This document shows positions 43,460 through 52,588 of a stretch of DNA of 64,000 nucleotides, one piece after another. Each line of letters begins with the position of its first letter. The stretch's first letter is position 1. Source of the DNA: an uncultured Opitutia bacterium. Lineage in GTDB: Bacteria; Verrucomicrobiota; Verrucomicrobiia; Opitutales; Opitutaceae. The stretch spans positions 62,001 to 126,000 of the forward strand of contig CAIPAH010000004.1 in the NCBI GenBank assembly GCA_903862955.1, given 5' to 3'. The translations under genes were made by a program, and so were the position numbers. Below the pieces are notes generated by a model. That model ran no database searches. It saw only the letters and a program-made list of their open reading frames with translations, and was not told where the DNA came from.

Positions 43460-44563
43460 ATGAATGAAACCGATTCCCTCGGCCCTGTCGTTCGTCGCCG
43501 CGGCGACCTCGCCCACACGCGGGCTGCCCTGGCGCAGGGCCGACTGACCGTCGGATTCCTGGGCGGCTCAATCACCGATCCGTCGACGTTCAACCGCTGG
43601 CCCGAGCCGCTCGCCGGCTGGCTGGCCGATGCCCAGCCGGGCGTGCACCTCACGATCGAGAACGCCGCGATCGGCGCGACCGGCAGCGACCTCGCGGCGG
43701 TGCGCGCCACGCCGGACATCGTCGGCCGCGGCTGCGATCTCGTGTTCGTCGAATACGCCGTGAACGACCTCGGCACCGAGCCGGGACTGCGGGCCCGCAC
43801 GCGCGAAGGCGTGCTCCGCCAGCTCTTGCGGACGGACAAGTGCGACGTGGTGATCATCTACACCTACGGCCCGGACATGCAGGCTGACCTGCTGGCGGGG
43901 CGCGTGCCGGCCTCGATCGCGGACTTCGAGCTCCTCGCGGAACACTACGGGCTCAACTCCATTTGGGTGGGTTTGCATTCGCTGCGCGAAGTTCAGCGCG
44001 GTGTCATGACCTGGGAGGAATGGCTGCCGGATGGGTTGCATCCGGAGTCGCGCGGCAGCCTGAGCTACGCGCAGGCCGTCATGGCGTTTCTCTCGGAGGC
44101 CATCGCGCGTCCGGCGAAGGCCGCAGCGCGGCCAGCCCTGCCGCCGGCGCTCACGGTCGGCGCGTGGGAAAATATGAGCCGCGTGTCCTTCGACGCGGTG
44201 GAACGCACCGGCCCGTGGGCCGTGCAGCGCAGCCAGCTTTGCCGCGGAGTGGACCAGTTGCTGATTTCCAGCGCGCCCGGCGCGGGGCTGAAGCTGAAAT
44301 TCACCGGCCGCGGACTCGTGCTGGGATTCGATTTTGGAAAAACCGCCGGTGAAATTCGCTATCGCATGGACGGTGGCGAATGGGTCACCACGCGGCGCGA
44401 TTGTCCGGGCTGGGCCGGGACACTCGGCTGGCTGCGGTCCCACGTCATCACGGACACGCTGCCCGCGGGGCCGCACACGTTCGAGCTGGTCACGCTGCCC
44501 GGCGCGACCGTCGAAGTGCGCGGCACGCGCACAGCGATCGGGTTCTTCGCGGTGATCGAGTGA
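43460..44563 (+). CDS. SGNH/GDSL-type hydrolase with C-terminal beta-sandwich
   Basis: 367 residues. The nucleophile block is FLGGSITDPSTF (Ser37), and the catalytic Asp-His pair is in LPDGLHPESRG; VFVEYAVNDLGTE matches the block with the oxyanion Asn. After about residue 220 a second domain (VGAWENMSRVSFDAVE... GAGLKLKFTGRGLVLGFDFGKTAGEIRYRMDGG) resembles the jelly-roll partner seen in carbohydrate esterases. No signal peptide. It lies between the methyltransferase array and a heparinase-like gene, 28 bp before the latter, so a carbohydrate-deesterifying role is plausible. Confidence 0.82.
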   Translation: MNETDSLGPVVRRRGDLAHTRAALAQGRLTVGFLGGSITDPSTFNRWPEPLAGWLADAQPGVHLTIENAAIGATGSDLAAVRATPDIVGRGCDLVFVEYAVNDLGTEPGLRARTREGVLRQLLRTDKCDVVIIYTYGPDMQADLLAGRVPASIADFELLAEHYGLNSIWVGLHSLREVQRGVMTWEEWLPDGLHPESRGSLSYAQAVMAFLSEAIARPAKAAARPALPPALTVGAWENMSRVSFDAVERTGPWAVQRSQLCRGVDQLLISSAPGAGLKLKFTGRGLVLGFDFGKTAGEIRYRMDGGEWVTTRRDCPGWAGTLGWLRSHVITDTLPAGPHTFELVTLPGATVEVRGTRTAIGFFAVIE

Positions 44564-44591
44564 CCGGATCCCGCGGCCTGTGCTTTTCTGC

Positions 44592-46505
44592 ATGAAACTC
44601 CGCCGCCGGCTGGTCCTGGCTCTCGGGTTGGGCCTCGTTTTCCAGCGCGCCGCGGCCGGAGCCGAGTCCGATTCGCGCCCGACGTCGGAACGCATCGCCG
44701 AAATTGCGGCGTGGTTGCCGGAAGCGCCCGCCGGGATCGGCGCCCCCGCGAGCGACCGCGCGGCGTGGACGGCCGTCGCGGGCCGGTTGCCGGTGGCCGC
44801 CCTGCTCGCGGCGGCGGAGAAGGCGGCGGCCGCGCCCGTGCCGGCGCTGCCGGACGAGCTGTATCTCGAGTTTTCGCGGAACGGAAACCGCACACATTAC
44901 CAGGAACCCAGCCGCCGGCGGCTGGACCGGCTCAATCTCTTCGCGTGGGCCGAGGCGCTGGAGCACCGCGGTCGGTTCGTGCCGGCGCTGGAGCGGGAGC
45001 TGGCGGCGATTCTCGGGGAGAAGACCTGGGTTTATCCCGCGCACGACGCGAAGCTGGATAGTTTTTACGGGCGGGCGACGCAGGTGGACCTCGGCGTGGC
45101 GACGCGCAGCTGGGTGGTGGCCACGGTGCTGTGGTGGCATGCGGACCAGCTGGCGCCCGCGACACTGGTGCGAGGGCGCGCGGAACTGCGCCGGCGCATC
45201 ATCGAGCCGTATCTCGCTCGGATGCAGGGCAGGAACGGCGGGTGGAATTTTCCCGACGGCCTGTGGTGGTATCGCGTCAATCACAACTGGAACGCCGTCT
45301 GCCACGCCGGCGTCGTGGGCACGGCGCTAGCCGTCGTGCAGTCGCGGACGGAGCGCGCCGAAATCCTCGCGCAGGCCGAGCTGAACCTGCAGGTCTACCT
45401 CGGCGGCTTCACGCCCGATGGCTACTGCGGCGAGGGCGTGGGCTATTGGAATTACGGCTTTGGGCATTTTTCGATGATGGCCGAGGCGGTGGCCCACGCG
45501 ACTGGCGAGCATCTGAGGTTGCTGGCGGGCGAACACACCGCGCGCATTGTCGCATATCCGCGCCAGCTCGAGATTCTGCCGGGACTTTACCCGGCGTTTG
45601 CGGACATGAACCCCGCGGACCAGCCGTCGCCGTGGTTTCTTGCGCTCGCGACGCGGCAACTGGCGGCTGCGCCCGTCGGCGTGCCGCAGCCGGCACTCGG
45701 CGTGGCGGAATTGCGCGAGCATCTGCTCTACCAGGGCGCACTTGAGGTGTTCGTCGGCGCCGCCACCGCCAGTCTGCCCCCGGTGGGAGTCGTCAAGGCG
45801 GAGGGCGACAGCCATTGGTTCGGCGACGCGCAGGTTTACGTCGGGCGCGCGTCGCGGGACTTCGGGGTGGCGCTCAAGGGCGGAAACAACGGCGAGAATC
45901 ACCATCACAACGACCTGGGTTCATTCGTGGTCGCCGCGGGCCACACCGAGCTGCTCGTGGACCCCGGTGCGGAAATCTACACCGCGCGCACGTTCAGCCC
46001 GAAGCGGTTCGACTCAAAAGTCCTGAATTCCTACGGCCACTCCGTGCCAATCGTGGCAGGCCAGCTGCAGCAGGACGGCCGGCAGCACGCGGCGCGGGTG
46101 ATCGCGACGGAGTTTCGCCCGGCGGCTGACACGGTCGTGTTGAATCTCGCCGGCGGATATTCGGTGGCCGCGCTCAAGAGCCTGGTGCGCACGTTGACGC
46201 TCCAGCGCGGCGCGCATCCCGCGGTCGTCGTCGTGGACACGGTGGAGTTTTCTTCGCCGGCCAGCTTTGGCACCGCGCTGATCACCTTCGACCATTGGAA
46301 GGAAATCTCGCCCGGGGTTTACGAAATCGGGTCGGGCAAGGATCGCGTGCGCGTCGAAGTGGACATGGCCGGCGCGAGCTGGACGATGCAGCCGGAGGTG
46401 TTGCATGAGGATTTGCCGGGCAAGCGCCTGCCGACGCGGCTGGGCTTCAATCTGACTTCGCCGGTGCGGACGGCCACGATCCGGATGACGATTACCCCGC
46501 GATGA
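44592..46505 (+). CDS. Heparinase II/III-like polysaccharide lyase
   Basis: 637 residues from MKLRRRLVLALGLGLVFQRAAAGAES, a signal peptide, so it is exported. The N-terminal alpha/alpha-barrel part includes NHNWNAVCHAGVVGTAL and FTPDGYCGEGVGYWNYGFGHF; the C-terminal beta-sandwich holds GNNGENHHHNDLGSFVV (His437-His439), the heparinase II/III metal/catalytic signature. Family members cleave uronic-acid polysaccharides (heparin, alginate and others); the specific substrate is not predictable. It overlaps the transporter gene downstream by 4 bp (ATGA), showing translational coupling of degradation and uptake. Confidence 0.85.
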   Translation: MKLRRRLVLALGLGLVFQRAAAGAESDSRPTSERIAEIAAWLPEAPAGIGAPASDRAAWTAVAGRLPVAALLAAAEKAAAAPVPALPDELYLEFSRNGNRTHYQEPSRRRLDRLNLFAWAEALEHRGRFVPALERELAAILGEKTWVYPAHDAKLDSFYGRATQVDLGVATRSWVVATVLWWHADQLAPATLVRGRAELRRRIIEPYLARMQGRNGGWNFPDGLWWYRVNHNWNAVCHAGVVGTALAVVQSRTERAEILAQAELNLQVYLGGFTPDGYCGEGVGYWNYGFGHFSMMAEAVAHATGEHLRLLAGEHTARIVAYPRQLEILPGLYPAFADMNPADQPSPWFLALATRQLAAAPVGVPQPALGVAELREHLLYQGALEVFVGAATASLPPVGVVKAEGDSHWFGDAQVYVGRASRDFGVALKGGNNGENHHHNDLGSFVVAAGHTELLVDPGAEIYTARTFSPKRFDSKVLNSYGHSVPIVAGQLQQDGRQHAARVIATEFRPAADTVVLNLAGGYSVAALKSLVRTLTLQRGAHPAVVVVDTVEFSSPASFGTALITFDHWKEISPGVYEIGSGKDRVRVEVDMAGASWTMQPEVLHEDLPGKRLPTRLGFNLTSPVRTATIRMTITPR

Positions 46506-47875
46506 GCCTGCCGGACGAAAAACCCGCGGCAGGCGGCCGGCGCTGGCACGTCGGCACGCTGACCTACACGGCGGGCGGGCTGGCGGTGCTCTTTGGCTGG
46601 CTGCTCTGGGGCGATTTTGCGTGGCAGTTGCGAGAGCGTTCGGTGGCGCCGGTCGTGCAGATCATGCTGCGGAAGTTCGAGGCGTCGGACTTCATGACCG
46701 GGTTGTTTTTGCTTTCGCTGCCGGCCGCGATCGGCGTGCTACTGGGGCCGGTCATCAGTTATCGCAGTGACCGGCACCGCGGCCGGTGGGGCCGGCGTAT
46801 TCCCTACCTGATGATCACAGCTCCGTTCACCGCGCTGGCGATGTATGGACTCGCGCTTGGCCCGGTGATCGGGGCGTGGCTGCACCACCGCCTTGGGCTG
46901 GATCCGGCTTCGCGGAACCTGGTGGTGGTCGTCGTGCTGGGGCTGTGCTGGACGATCTTCGAGCTGGCCGCGGTGGCGACGAACGCGATTTTCGGGGCGC
47001 TGATCAACGACGTGGTGCCGCGGGAGATCATCGGCCGTTTCTTCGGGCTGTTCCGCGTGGTCAGCCTGATCACCGGGATGCTGTTCAATTTCTACCTGAT
47101 CGGGCGGGCGCGGGAGAATTACCTGCCGATCCTGGTGGCGCTCGGCACGATCTACGGGTTGGGGCTGGCGGTGATGTGCTGCTTCGTGCGGGAAGGCGAG
47201 TATCCGCCGCCGGATACCACCGCGGCGGGAGGCGCGCCGGGATTGCGCGAGGCGATCAAGACCTATGCGCGCGAGTGCTTCACGCATTCGTATTATTGGT
47301 GGATTTTTGCCTGGCTGGCGCTGTCGGGGCTGATGTCCTGGCCAGTCAACCTCTACAGTGTCTATGCGGCGGAGAGCTTCGGGCTCTCGATGGAAACTTA
47401 CGGGCGGTATCTGGTTGCGACCTATGCGTGCTCGCTCGTGCTGGCGTATCCGCTGGGCTGGCTGGCGGACCGGCTGCATCCCATCCGCGTGGCGTTGGGC
47501 TCGCTGGGGCTCTACGGCGTGTTGATGTCGATCGGGTTCTTTCGGATCACCGGGCCCGCGAGCTTCGGGGTGATCTTCCTGCTGCACGGCGTCATCGGCG
47601 GCTGCTACTTCACCGGTGCCGCGGCGATCAACCAGGTGCTTTTCCCCAAGCTCAAGTTCGCGCAATTTGCCTCGGCGGCCGGGCTCATCGGGGCGGTGGT
47701 CAACATCGGCTTCGGCCCCGTCCTCGGCCTGCTGCTCGACCGGCTGGGCCGCGACTACCACTACACGTTCGGCATCGGCGGGCTGCTGGGCCTCGCCTCC
47801 TTCGTCGTGGGCCTGGCGGTTTACCGGCGGTTCAACGCGCTGGGTGGAACGCGCAACTACGTGGCGCCGGAGTGA
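46502..47875 (+). CDS. MFS transporter, GPH (sugar:cation symporter)-like
   Basis: 457 residues with about 12 membrane helices. The GPH-type loop between helices 2 and 3 is SYRSDRHRGRWGRRIPYLM; the mid-protein FGALINDVVPREIIGRFFGLF and the C-terminal GGCYFTGAAAINQVLFPKLKFAQFASAAGLIGAVVN agree with glycoside/uronide symporters. Coupled by ATGA overlap to the heparinase-like gene, so it probably imports oligosaccharide or uronate products of that lyase. Confidence 0.87.
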   Translation: MSLPDEKPAAGGRRWHVGTLTYTAGGLAVLFGWLLWGDFAWQLRERSVAPVVQIMLRKFEASDFMTGLFLLSLPAAIGVLLGPVISYRSDRHRGRWGRRIPYLMITAPFTALAMYGLALGPVIGAWLHHRLGLDPASRNLVVVVVLGLCWTIFELAAVATNAIFGALINDVVPREIIGRFFGLFRVVSLITGMLFNFYLIGRARENYLPILVALGTIYGLGLAVMCCFVREGEYPPPDTTAAGGAPGLREAIKTYARECFTHSYYWWIFAWLALSGLMSWPVNLYSVYAAESFGLSMETYGRYLVATYACSLVLAYPLGWLADRLHPIRVALGSLGLYGVLMSIGFFRITGPASFGVIFLLHGVIGGCYFTGAAAINQVLFPKLKFAQFASAAGLIGAVVNIGFGPVLGLLLDRLGRDYHYTFGIGGLLGLASFVVGLAVYRRFNALGGTRNYVAPE

Positions 47876-47890
47876 ATCCCAAGCGCCGAG

Positions 47891-48367
47891 TCAGTATTTC
47901 AGCCCGAGCTTGCGGTAGATTTTGCTGAGCAGCCAGGCGGGACCGATGAGGAGGAAGATGATGTCCTTCAGGAAGGACGGCTTCTTTCCCTCGACCTTGT
48001 GGCCGATGAACTGGCCGATCCAGGCCAGGATGAAAATGACGAGGCAGATCTTCCAGACCGCCCACGGCGCGTGCATCTCGAGTCGCAGGTGGATCGTCTG
48101 GCACACGGCCATGAAGGCGAGCAGGCCCACGGCGAGCGCCACGGAGAGCCGAGCGTAGAACACCGTGACGAGCACGATGGCCACGATTGACCAGTTGAAC
48201 CAGGACACGGCCGTTTCCCATGAGTCGGGCACGGGAATTTCCCAGACGAAGCCGAGCACGCTGAAGAAGATCAGCGGCACGCAGACCCAGTGCACCAGCT
48301 CGTTGGCGTGGTGCTGGTGGCTCTCGCCATACTCGGCGAACCACTGGTCGGCGGATTTCTTGGGCAT
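47891..48367 (-). CDS. Mpo1-like (DUF962) membrane protein
   Basis: 158 residues. The N-terminal motif WFAEYGESHQHHANELVHWVCVPLIFFSV contains the conserved His residues of the Mpo1/DUF962 family (Fe(II)-dependent dioxygenases in fatty-acid alpha-oxidation in yeast; bacterial role unclear). Four hydrophobic segments follow; a GHKVEGKKPSFLKDIIFLLIGPAWLL tail is typical of bacterial members. It is convergent with the transporter and 9 bp downstream of a TonB-like gene, so possibly the last gene of that leftward cluster. Confidence 0.88.
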   Translation of the reverse strand: MPKKSADQWFAEYGESHQHHANELVHWVCVPLIFFSVLGFVWEIPVPDSWETAVSWFNWSIVAIVLVTVFYARLSVALAVGLLAFMAVCQTIHLRLEMHAPWAVWKICLVIFILAWIGQFIGHKVEGKKPSFLKDIIFLLIGPAWLLSKIYRKLGLKY

Positions 48368-48376
48368 GGGGGAGAG

Positions 48377-49294
48377 TTAGATCTTCAGCGGGATGGCGAT
48401 GCGAACCGGCACCGGCTGGCCAGCCTTCAGCTTGGGCAGGAAGAGCCAGCCTTCCAAGGCCTCGGTAATGCTCCGCTGCGCATACGGGTCATCAATTCCC
48501 TGCAACGCAACCTCGGACACGGAGCCATCCTCGCGGATCGTCAACAGCGCCGAACCGGAAAGGTTCAGGGGTGCATGCTCCGGGGCGAAAACCGGTCTGG
48601 GGGTGACCGCCGGAACGGCGTCGTGGTCCTGCCCTTTGAATCGCTCGAGATACATCCCCAGTGAGGTGGCGAATCGATGGCGATGCCGCAGGGAGTAGTA
48701 GGTCCAGGCGTAGTCCGCGTCGGTCGTTCGGACTTCGCGGCCGGCATCATCGAAGATCTGGATGAAGAATTTCGGCTCAGGGAGCGAGGTCAGCCGGTTG
48801 ACGAACAGCTTCACTTTGACGGTTTGTCCGGCCGGCAGTTCGGGCAACTCGTGAAGAAATACATCAGCCGGGACAGTGTAAGTGGGATGGTGGGTGAATT
48901 GCTCCAGCGAATAGAAGACGATGACCGCAAACCCCATCTTGATGGTCTTGGTCGCAGTCAGGGGGACTTCGACGCTGGTGGATCCTTCCTGGCTGAAAGG
49001 AGCCCGGACCCCATGACCAATCACCCGGATGGTTAGGTCGCCTCCCAGCGAACCTCGGGGGGCGGCGATGAAATTGTCACCAAAGCCGTCGCCATCCTCG
49101 AGGTTGTACACGGGGGTTGAACGGACGAGTTGCAGCTCACCGTCAACTTTCACGTAGGGATCGGTCTCCTGCACTTTGACGACCGGCAACATTTTGCCGT
49201 GATACCGCACGGTGACAGTCGTGGGGTGGGGCGCCACGGCCCTCAGTCCCGGTGAAAGGCAGCAAAGGCCCAGCAAGTAGAGAAGGGGTTTCAC
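48377..49294 (-). CDS. Secreted TonB C-terminal-like protein, tandem copy A
   Basis: 305 residues from a GTG start chosen because it opens a signal peptide (KPLLYLLGLCCLSPGLRAVAPH); the ATG used by the track adds a non-homologous stretch overlapping the neighbouring gene. The C-terminal 90 residues (LLTIREDGSVSEVALQGIDD... GWLFLPKLKAGQPVPVRIAIPLKI) resemble a TonB C-terminal domain. The central VKLFVNRLTSLPEPKFFIQIFDDAGREVRTTDADYAWTYY is shared with copy B next door, so the two are tandem duplicates. There is no N-terminal transmembrane/Pro-rich TonB arm, so this is not a classical energy transducer. Confidence 0.75.
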   Translation of the reverse strand: MKPLLYLLGLCCLSPGLRAVAPHPTTVTVRYHGKMLPVVKVQETDPYVKVDGELQLVRSTPVYNLEDGDGFGDNFIAAPRGSLGGDLTIRVIGHGVRAPFSQEGSTSVEVPLTATKTIKMGFAVIVFYSLEQFTHHPTYTVPADVFLHELPELPAGQTVKVKLFVNRLTSLPEPKFFIQIFDDAGREVRTTDADYAWTYYSLRHRHRFATSLGMYLERFKGQDHDAVPAVTPRPVFAPEHAPLNLSGSALLTIREDGSVSEVALQGIDDPYAQRSITEALEGWLFLPKLKAGQPVPVRIAIPLKI

Positions 49295-49310
49295 CGAGAA
49301 AAGGCCGGAT

Positions 49311-50207
49311 TCAGAACCGCAGCGGGACGCTAACGGTCGTGAATTCCGGCTGGCCGGCGGTGAGTTTCGGCAGGAACAGCCAGCCACCCAGCGCCTCGAT
49401 GACGCTGTTGCGGGCGCTGTCATTGCCGATCATGCCCGCGTCGACATCGGTGACCGTGCCGTCGGCCCCGACGCTGAGTGTAACGGTGATCTCCCCGGTC
49501 GGCAGCACGGCGCCGGCCCGAAAGACGGGGCCAACCATGAGAAAAGGCACCGCCTCGTGATCGGCGGTCGGATATTTGGCCTGATATTTCGTGATCGCCG
49601 CCGCCAAGCGGGCGCGGTCCCGGGCTGCGTAATACTGCCAGGCATAACTCAGGTCGTTGGTTCGCACTTCCCGGCCGGTGTCGTCAAAGATCTGGATGAA
49701 ATACATCGGGGTGATCGTGCGGGGCAGCGCGTGCACGGTCATTTTGAACTTCACCGCCTTCTCCGCCGGCAACTCGGGCAACTCGCGCACGAGGATCTCC
49801 GCCTGATTCAGGCCGGAAAACATGACGACGACAGCGTAGCCGCCCTTGATGGTCTTCCACGCCTTCAGTTCCATCGGCACCTCAATGTCCCCTTGGTTCA
49901 GGGCGGAAACGTCGTAGGTGTTGGCGCCAATGAGCTGGAATTGGAACTTGCCACCCAGCCCGCCCCGTGGCGCTTCCACGAAATTGCTGCTGTAGCCGGA
50001 GGCTCGGTCCAACACATACACCGGATCCGAGCGCACGAGGACTTCCTTGCCCACCACCATGACATAGGGGTCGTCGTGGTGCACGCGCACCACGGGCAGC
50101 ATTTCGCCGCCGTACCTCACCTTGAGCACGGACGGACGGGGGGCCACGGCCAGGAGTGTCGGAGCGAGGAGACAGAAACCGAGGAGCAGGGCAGCGGGGT
50201 TTTTCAT
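49311..50207 (-). CDS. Secreted TonB C-terminal-like protein, tandem copy B
   Basis: 298 residues with signal peptide MKNPAALLLGFCLLAPTLLAVAPR. Homologous to copy A throughout: VLKVRYGGEMLPVVRVHHDDPYV, RSDPVYVLDRASGY, MYFIQIFDDTGREVRTNDLSYAWQYY and a TonB_C-like end (VTLSVGADGTVTDVDAGMIGNDSARNSVIEALGGWLFLPKL). It lies 16 bp upstream of copy A and 11 bp downstream of the enolase-superfamily gene, all leftward. Function unknown; probably periplasmic. Confidence 0.78.
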   Translation of the reverse strand: MKNPAALLLGFCLLAPTLLAVAPRPSVLKVRYGGEMLPVVRVHHDDPYVMVVGKEVLVRSDPVYVLDRASGYSSNFVEAPRGGLGGKFQFQLIGANTYDVSALNQGDIEVPMELKAWKTIKGGYAVVVMFSGLNQAEILVRELPELPAEKAVKFKMTVHALPRTITPMYFIQIFDDTGREVRTNDLSYAWQYYAARDRARLAAAITKYQAKYPTADHEAVPFLMVGPVFRAGAVLPTGEITVTLSVGADGTVTDVDAGMIGNDSARNSVIEALGGWLFLPKLTAGQPEFTTVSVPLRF

Positions 50208-50218
50208 GGGGGAGGGGG

Positions 50219-51292
50219 TCAAAGTTTCGCAACGGCGGCCTTCTCGAGGGCCTTCAGGTTGATGTCGTGGCCAAGGCCGGGCGCGGCGGGAACACGGACG
50301 TGGCAGTCTTTGCCGATGTTGGCGTCGACGAAGATCGGGTTTCCGCGAATGAGCGTCTCGTAGTAATGGTTGTTGCGGATCGCCAGGCAGAGGTGGGTGT
50401 TCTCCACGCCCATCCCATGCACCTCGGCGCTCAGCTGGAACGAGTCCGCCAAATGCGCGACGCGCAGCGCGCCGGTGATGCCGCCCTTGTAGAAGAAGCT
50501 CGTGCGCACCATGTCGGCCGCGCCCTGCGCGATGAAATCCGCGACGTTGTAGTGGCAGCCGTCGGACGTCTCGGCCGCGAGCACCGGGATGTCGAGCTGC
50601 TCGCAGAGCCGGCGATAGGCGTTGATGCTGAACTCGCGCATCGGCTCCTCGTACCAAAGATAACCGGCCTCCTCGAGGGCGCGGCCGAGGTAGAGCGACT
50701 CATACGGGTCGAATCCCGCCGAGCCGTCATACATCAATGCGATGTCCGGACCGACGTGCTTTCGCAGCGCCTGGCACAGCGCGGCGTCCTTCCGCGCGTC
50801 GCCCCAGGCGTGGAGCTTGATGGCGCGAAACCCGCGGGCGAGGCACTGGTCGGCGACGTCGAGGAATTCCTCCGTCGTGCGGTAGGTCACGGTGCTGGCG
50901 TAAGCCTCGATCGTGTCCCGATAGCCGCCGAGCAGCTGGTAGAGCGGCAGCTTCGCGGCCTTGGCCGTGATGTCCCACAATGCGGCGTCCACCACGCCCA
51001 TCATATACATCGGCAGCTCCTCGATGCGGTCGATTTCCCACAGTTCGTGCCAGAGCAGCTCCTTCATCAATGGGTCTTTGCCCAGCAACCACGGCTTGAG
51101 CCGGCGAGCGATGAGGTCGAAGGCAATCGGCCCCCGCATCGCGCAGCTCCAGCCCTCGATGCCCTCGTCCGTCACGAGCCGCAGCCACGTCTGCTGTGTG
51201 ACCGGGTCACTGCCGGGCAGACCGCGGCGCCAGACAAACGGCACCTTGGTCTTGGTGAGCACGACGTAGGCATGAACGGCGATGATCTTCAT
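50219..51292 (-). CDS. Mandelate racemase/galactonate dehydratase-type enolase-superfamily enzyme
   Basis: 357 residues from MKIIAVHAYVV (14 codons into the track ORF). The K-x-H base motif AIKLHAWG (Lys159, His161), metal ligands Asp189 (LMYDGSAGF), Glu215/216 (WYEEPM) and Glu241 (AAETSDG), and His292 (SAEVHGMGVENTH) define the mandelate-racemase subgroup with its His base. Such enzymes dehydrate or racemise aldonates and sugar acids. Context with aldo/keto reductase and an SDR remnant supports a deoxysugar- or uronate-derived substrate, but the exact one is not deducible. Confidence 0.87.
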   Translation of the reverse strand: MKIIAVHAYVVLTKTKVPFVWRRGLPGSDPVTQQTWLRLVTDEGIEGWSCAMRGPIAFDLIARRLKPWLLGKDPLMKELLWHELWEIDRIEELPMYMMGVVDAALWDITAKAAKLPLYQLLGGYRDTIEAYASTVTYRTTEEFLDVADQCLARGFRAIKLHAWGDARKDAALCQALRKHVGPDIALMYDGSAGFDPYESLYLGRALEEAGYLWYEEPMREFSINAYRRLCEQLDIPVLAAETSDGCHYNVADFIAQGAADMVRTSFFYKGGITGALRVAHLADSFQLSAEVHGMGVENTHLCLAIRNNHYYETLIRGNPIFVDANIGKDCHVRVPAAPGLGHDINLKALEKAAVAKL

Positions 51293-51295
51293 GGG

Positions 51296-51457
51296 GAAGT
51301 GACGAGTGACGAGACAGGGTCGGGGTGCGGGCAAGATGCAGAAGCGGCCGGTCTTCGCCGATAGAAAAATTACGCGAGGGGTTGTGCGTGGCCACCGGTG
51401 GGGCCCGCGACCGATGGCCTGCTCTCGTCACTTGTCACTCATCCCTCGTCACTTCAG
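51296..51457. repeat. Inverted repeat (AAGTGACGAGTGACGAG)
   Basis: Left arm GAAGTGACGAGTGACGAGAC and right arm CGTCACTTGTCACTCATCCCTCGTCACTT flank about 110 bp between the divergent enolase-superfamily gene and the SDR remnant. It is a further palindrome family, not shared with the others. Confidence 0.7.
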
Positions 51458-51466
51458 CCTGCCGGC

Positions 51467-51628
51467 ATGTTCGACCTCACGGGCAAGACGGCGCTGGTCA
51501 CGGGAGCGGGTTCCGGTCTCGGGCGTGCGATCGCCCAGCGGTTCGCCGCCGCCGGCGCGCGCGAGATAGACGTGGACGAAGCCGGCGGTTGCGAGACCGC
51601 GGACGGCGGCTGGAGCGCTGGAAAATAG
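51467..51628 (+). pseudogene. Remnant of a short-chain dehydrogenase/reductase
   Basis: Only about 53 codons. MFDLTGKTALVTGAGSGLGRA is a perfect SDR opening with the TGxxxGxG cofactor motif, followed by IAQRFAAAGAREIDVDEAGG, after which the SDR fold (catalytic YxxxK and the rest) is missing and a TAG stops the frame directly against the ATG of the next gene. SDRs of this type are about 250 residues, so most of the gene is gone. Resembles SDRs of fucose/rhamnose-type oxidative pathways. Confidence 0.75.
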
Positions 51629-52588
51629 ATGGAGCTGCCCCTCCAGGTCATCCCGCATCCCTCGCGGCACGCGGCCTTCACGCCGGCTGACGCCCTGGAG
51701 CGGCTGGGACTGCGCGCGGATCGCCTTGCCTTCGGCCTCGCGGGAATCGGCGGCGCGTGGGGCGAGGTGGATCAGGGCGTCGCCCGCGAGACCTTGCGGC
51801 AGGCGATCGAGGCGGGCGTCGGCGTGTTCGACGTCGCGCCGGCCTACGGCACGGCGGAAAAGCTTTTGGGCGAGGCGCTCGCCGGGTGGCGCGGTCCCCG
51901 TCCGGTGGTCAGCACGAAAGTCGGCCGGATGCCGGGCCTCAGCGGGCACGTCGGGGTTTTCGACTACTCCAGTGCCACAATGCGGGACTCACTGCAGCGC
52001 AGCCTGGACACGCTCGGACTGCCGACGGTGGACCTGCTGTTTCTGCACGAGCCGGAGATGGTGCCCGTGGAGCAACGGGCGCGCGTGGTGGAAGTGTTGC
52101 GGCAGATGCAGGCCGACGGGCTGACGCGGCGCCTGGGCCTCGGCGGCGGGGATGGTCCGGGTTGGTCCAGGTTCATCGAGTCCGGCTGCTTCGACGTCGT
52201 GATGCTGTTCCGGCGGCTCGACGCCTGCATCCTCGACGGGATGACGGCCGATGTGCCGCGCGTGAAGGCGGCGGGACTGGCGATTTACGGGGCGAGTCCG
52301 CTGCACATGGGTCTGCTCGGGTCGCGCCATGAGGAATTCATCCGCGAGCGGCCGGAGTGGGTCTGGGCGCAACCGATCCAGCGCGCGATCCGGCTGCGCG
52401 CCCTCGCCGAGCGGCACGGCCTGTCCCTTTCCACGCTGGCCCACCGCTTCATGTTCAGCGTGGCCGAGATTGACCGCACGGTGATCGGCGCGCGGAGCCC
52501 CGCCGAACTCACCGCCGCGCTCGCGGATTTTTCCGCCGGCCCGCTGCCGGCTGCGTTGTTCGAGGAAGTCTGCGCCACGTCGCGTTGA
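51629..52588 (+). CDS. Aldo/keto reductase
   Basis: 319 residues. AKR tetrad visible: Asp68 and Tyr73 in VFDVAPAYGTAE, Lys97 in VVSTKVGRM, His140 in DLLFLHEPE. The long N-terminal MELPLQVIPHPSRHAAFTPADALERLGLR precedes the barrel. It directly abuts the SDR remnant (TAG-ATG), implying a deletion that removed intervening sequence. Probably part of a sugar-oxidising set with the divergent enolase-superfamily gene. Substrate unknown. Confidence 0.85.
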   Translation: MELPLQVIPHPSRHAAFTPADALERLGLRADRLAFGLAGIGGAWGEVDQGVARETLRQAIEAGVGVFDVAPAYGTAEKLLGEALAGWRGPRPVVSTKVGRMPGLSGHVGVFDYSSATMRDSLQRSLDTLGLPTVDLLFLHEPEMVPVEQRARVVEVLRQMQADGLTRRLGLGGGDGPGWSRFIESGCFDVVMLFRRLDACILDGMTADVPRVKAAGLAIYGASPLHMGLLGSRHEEFIRERPEWVWAQPIQRAIRLRALAERHGLSLSTLAHRFMFSVAEIDRTVIGARSPAELTAALADFSAGPLPAALFEEVCATSR

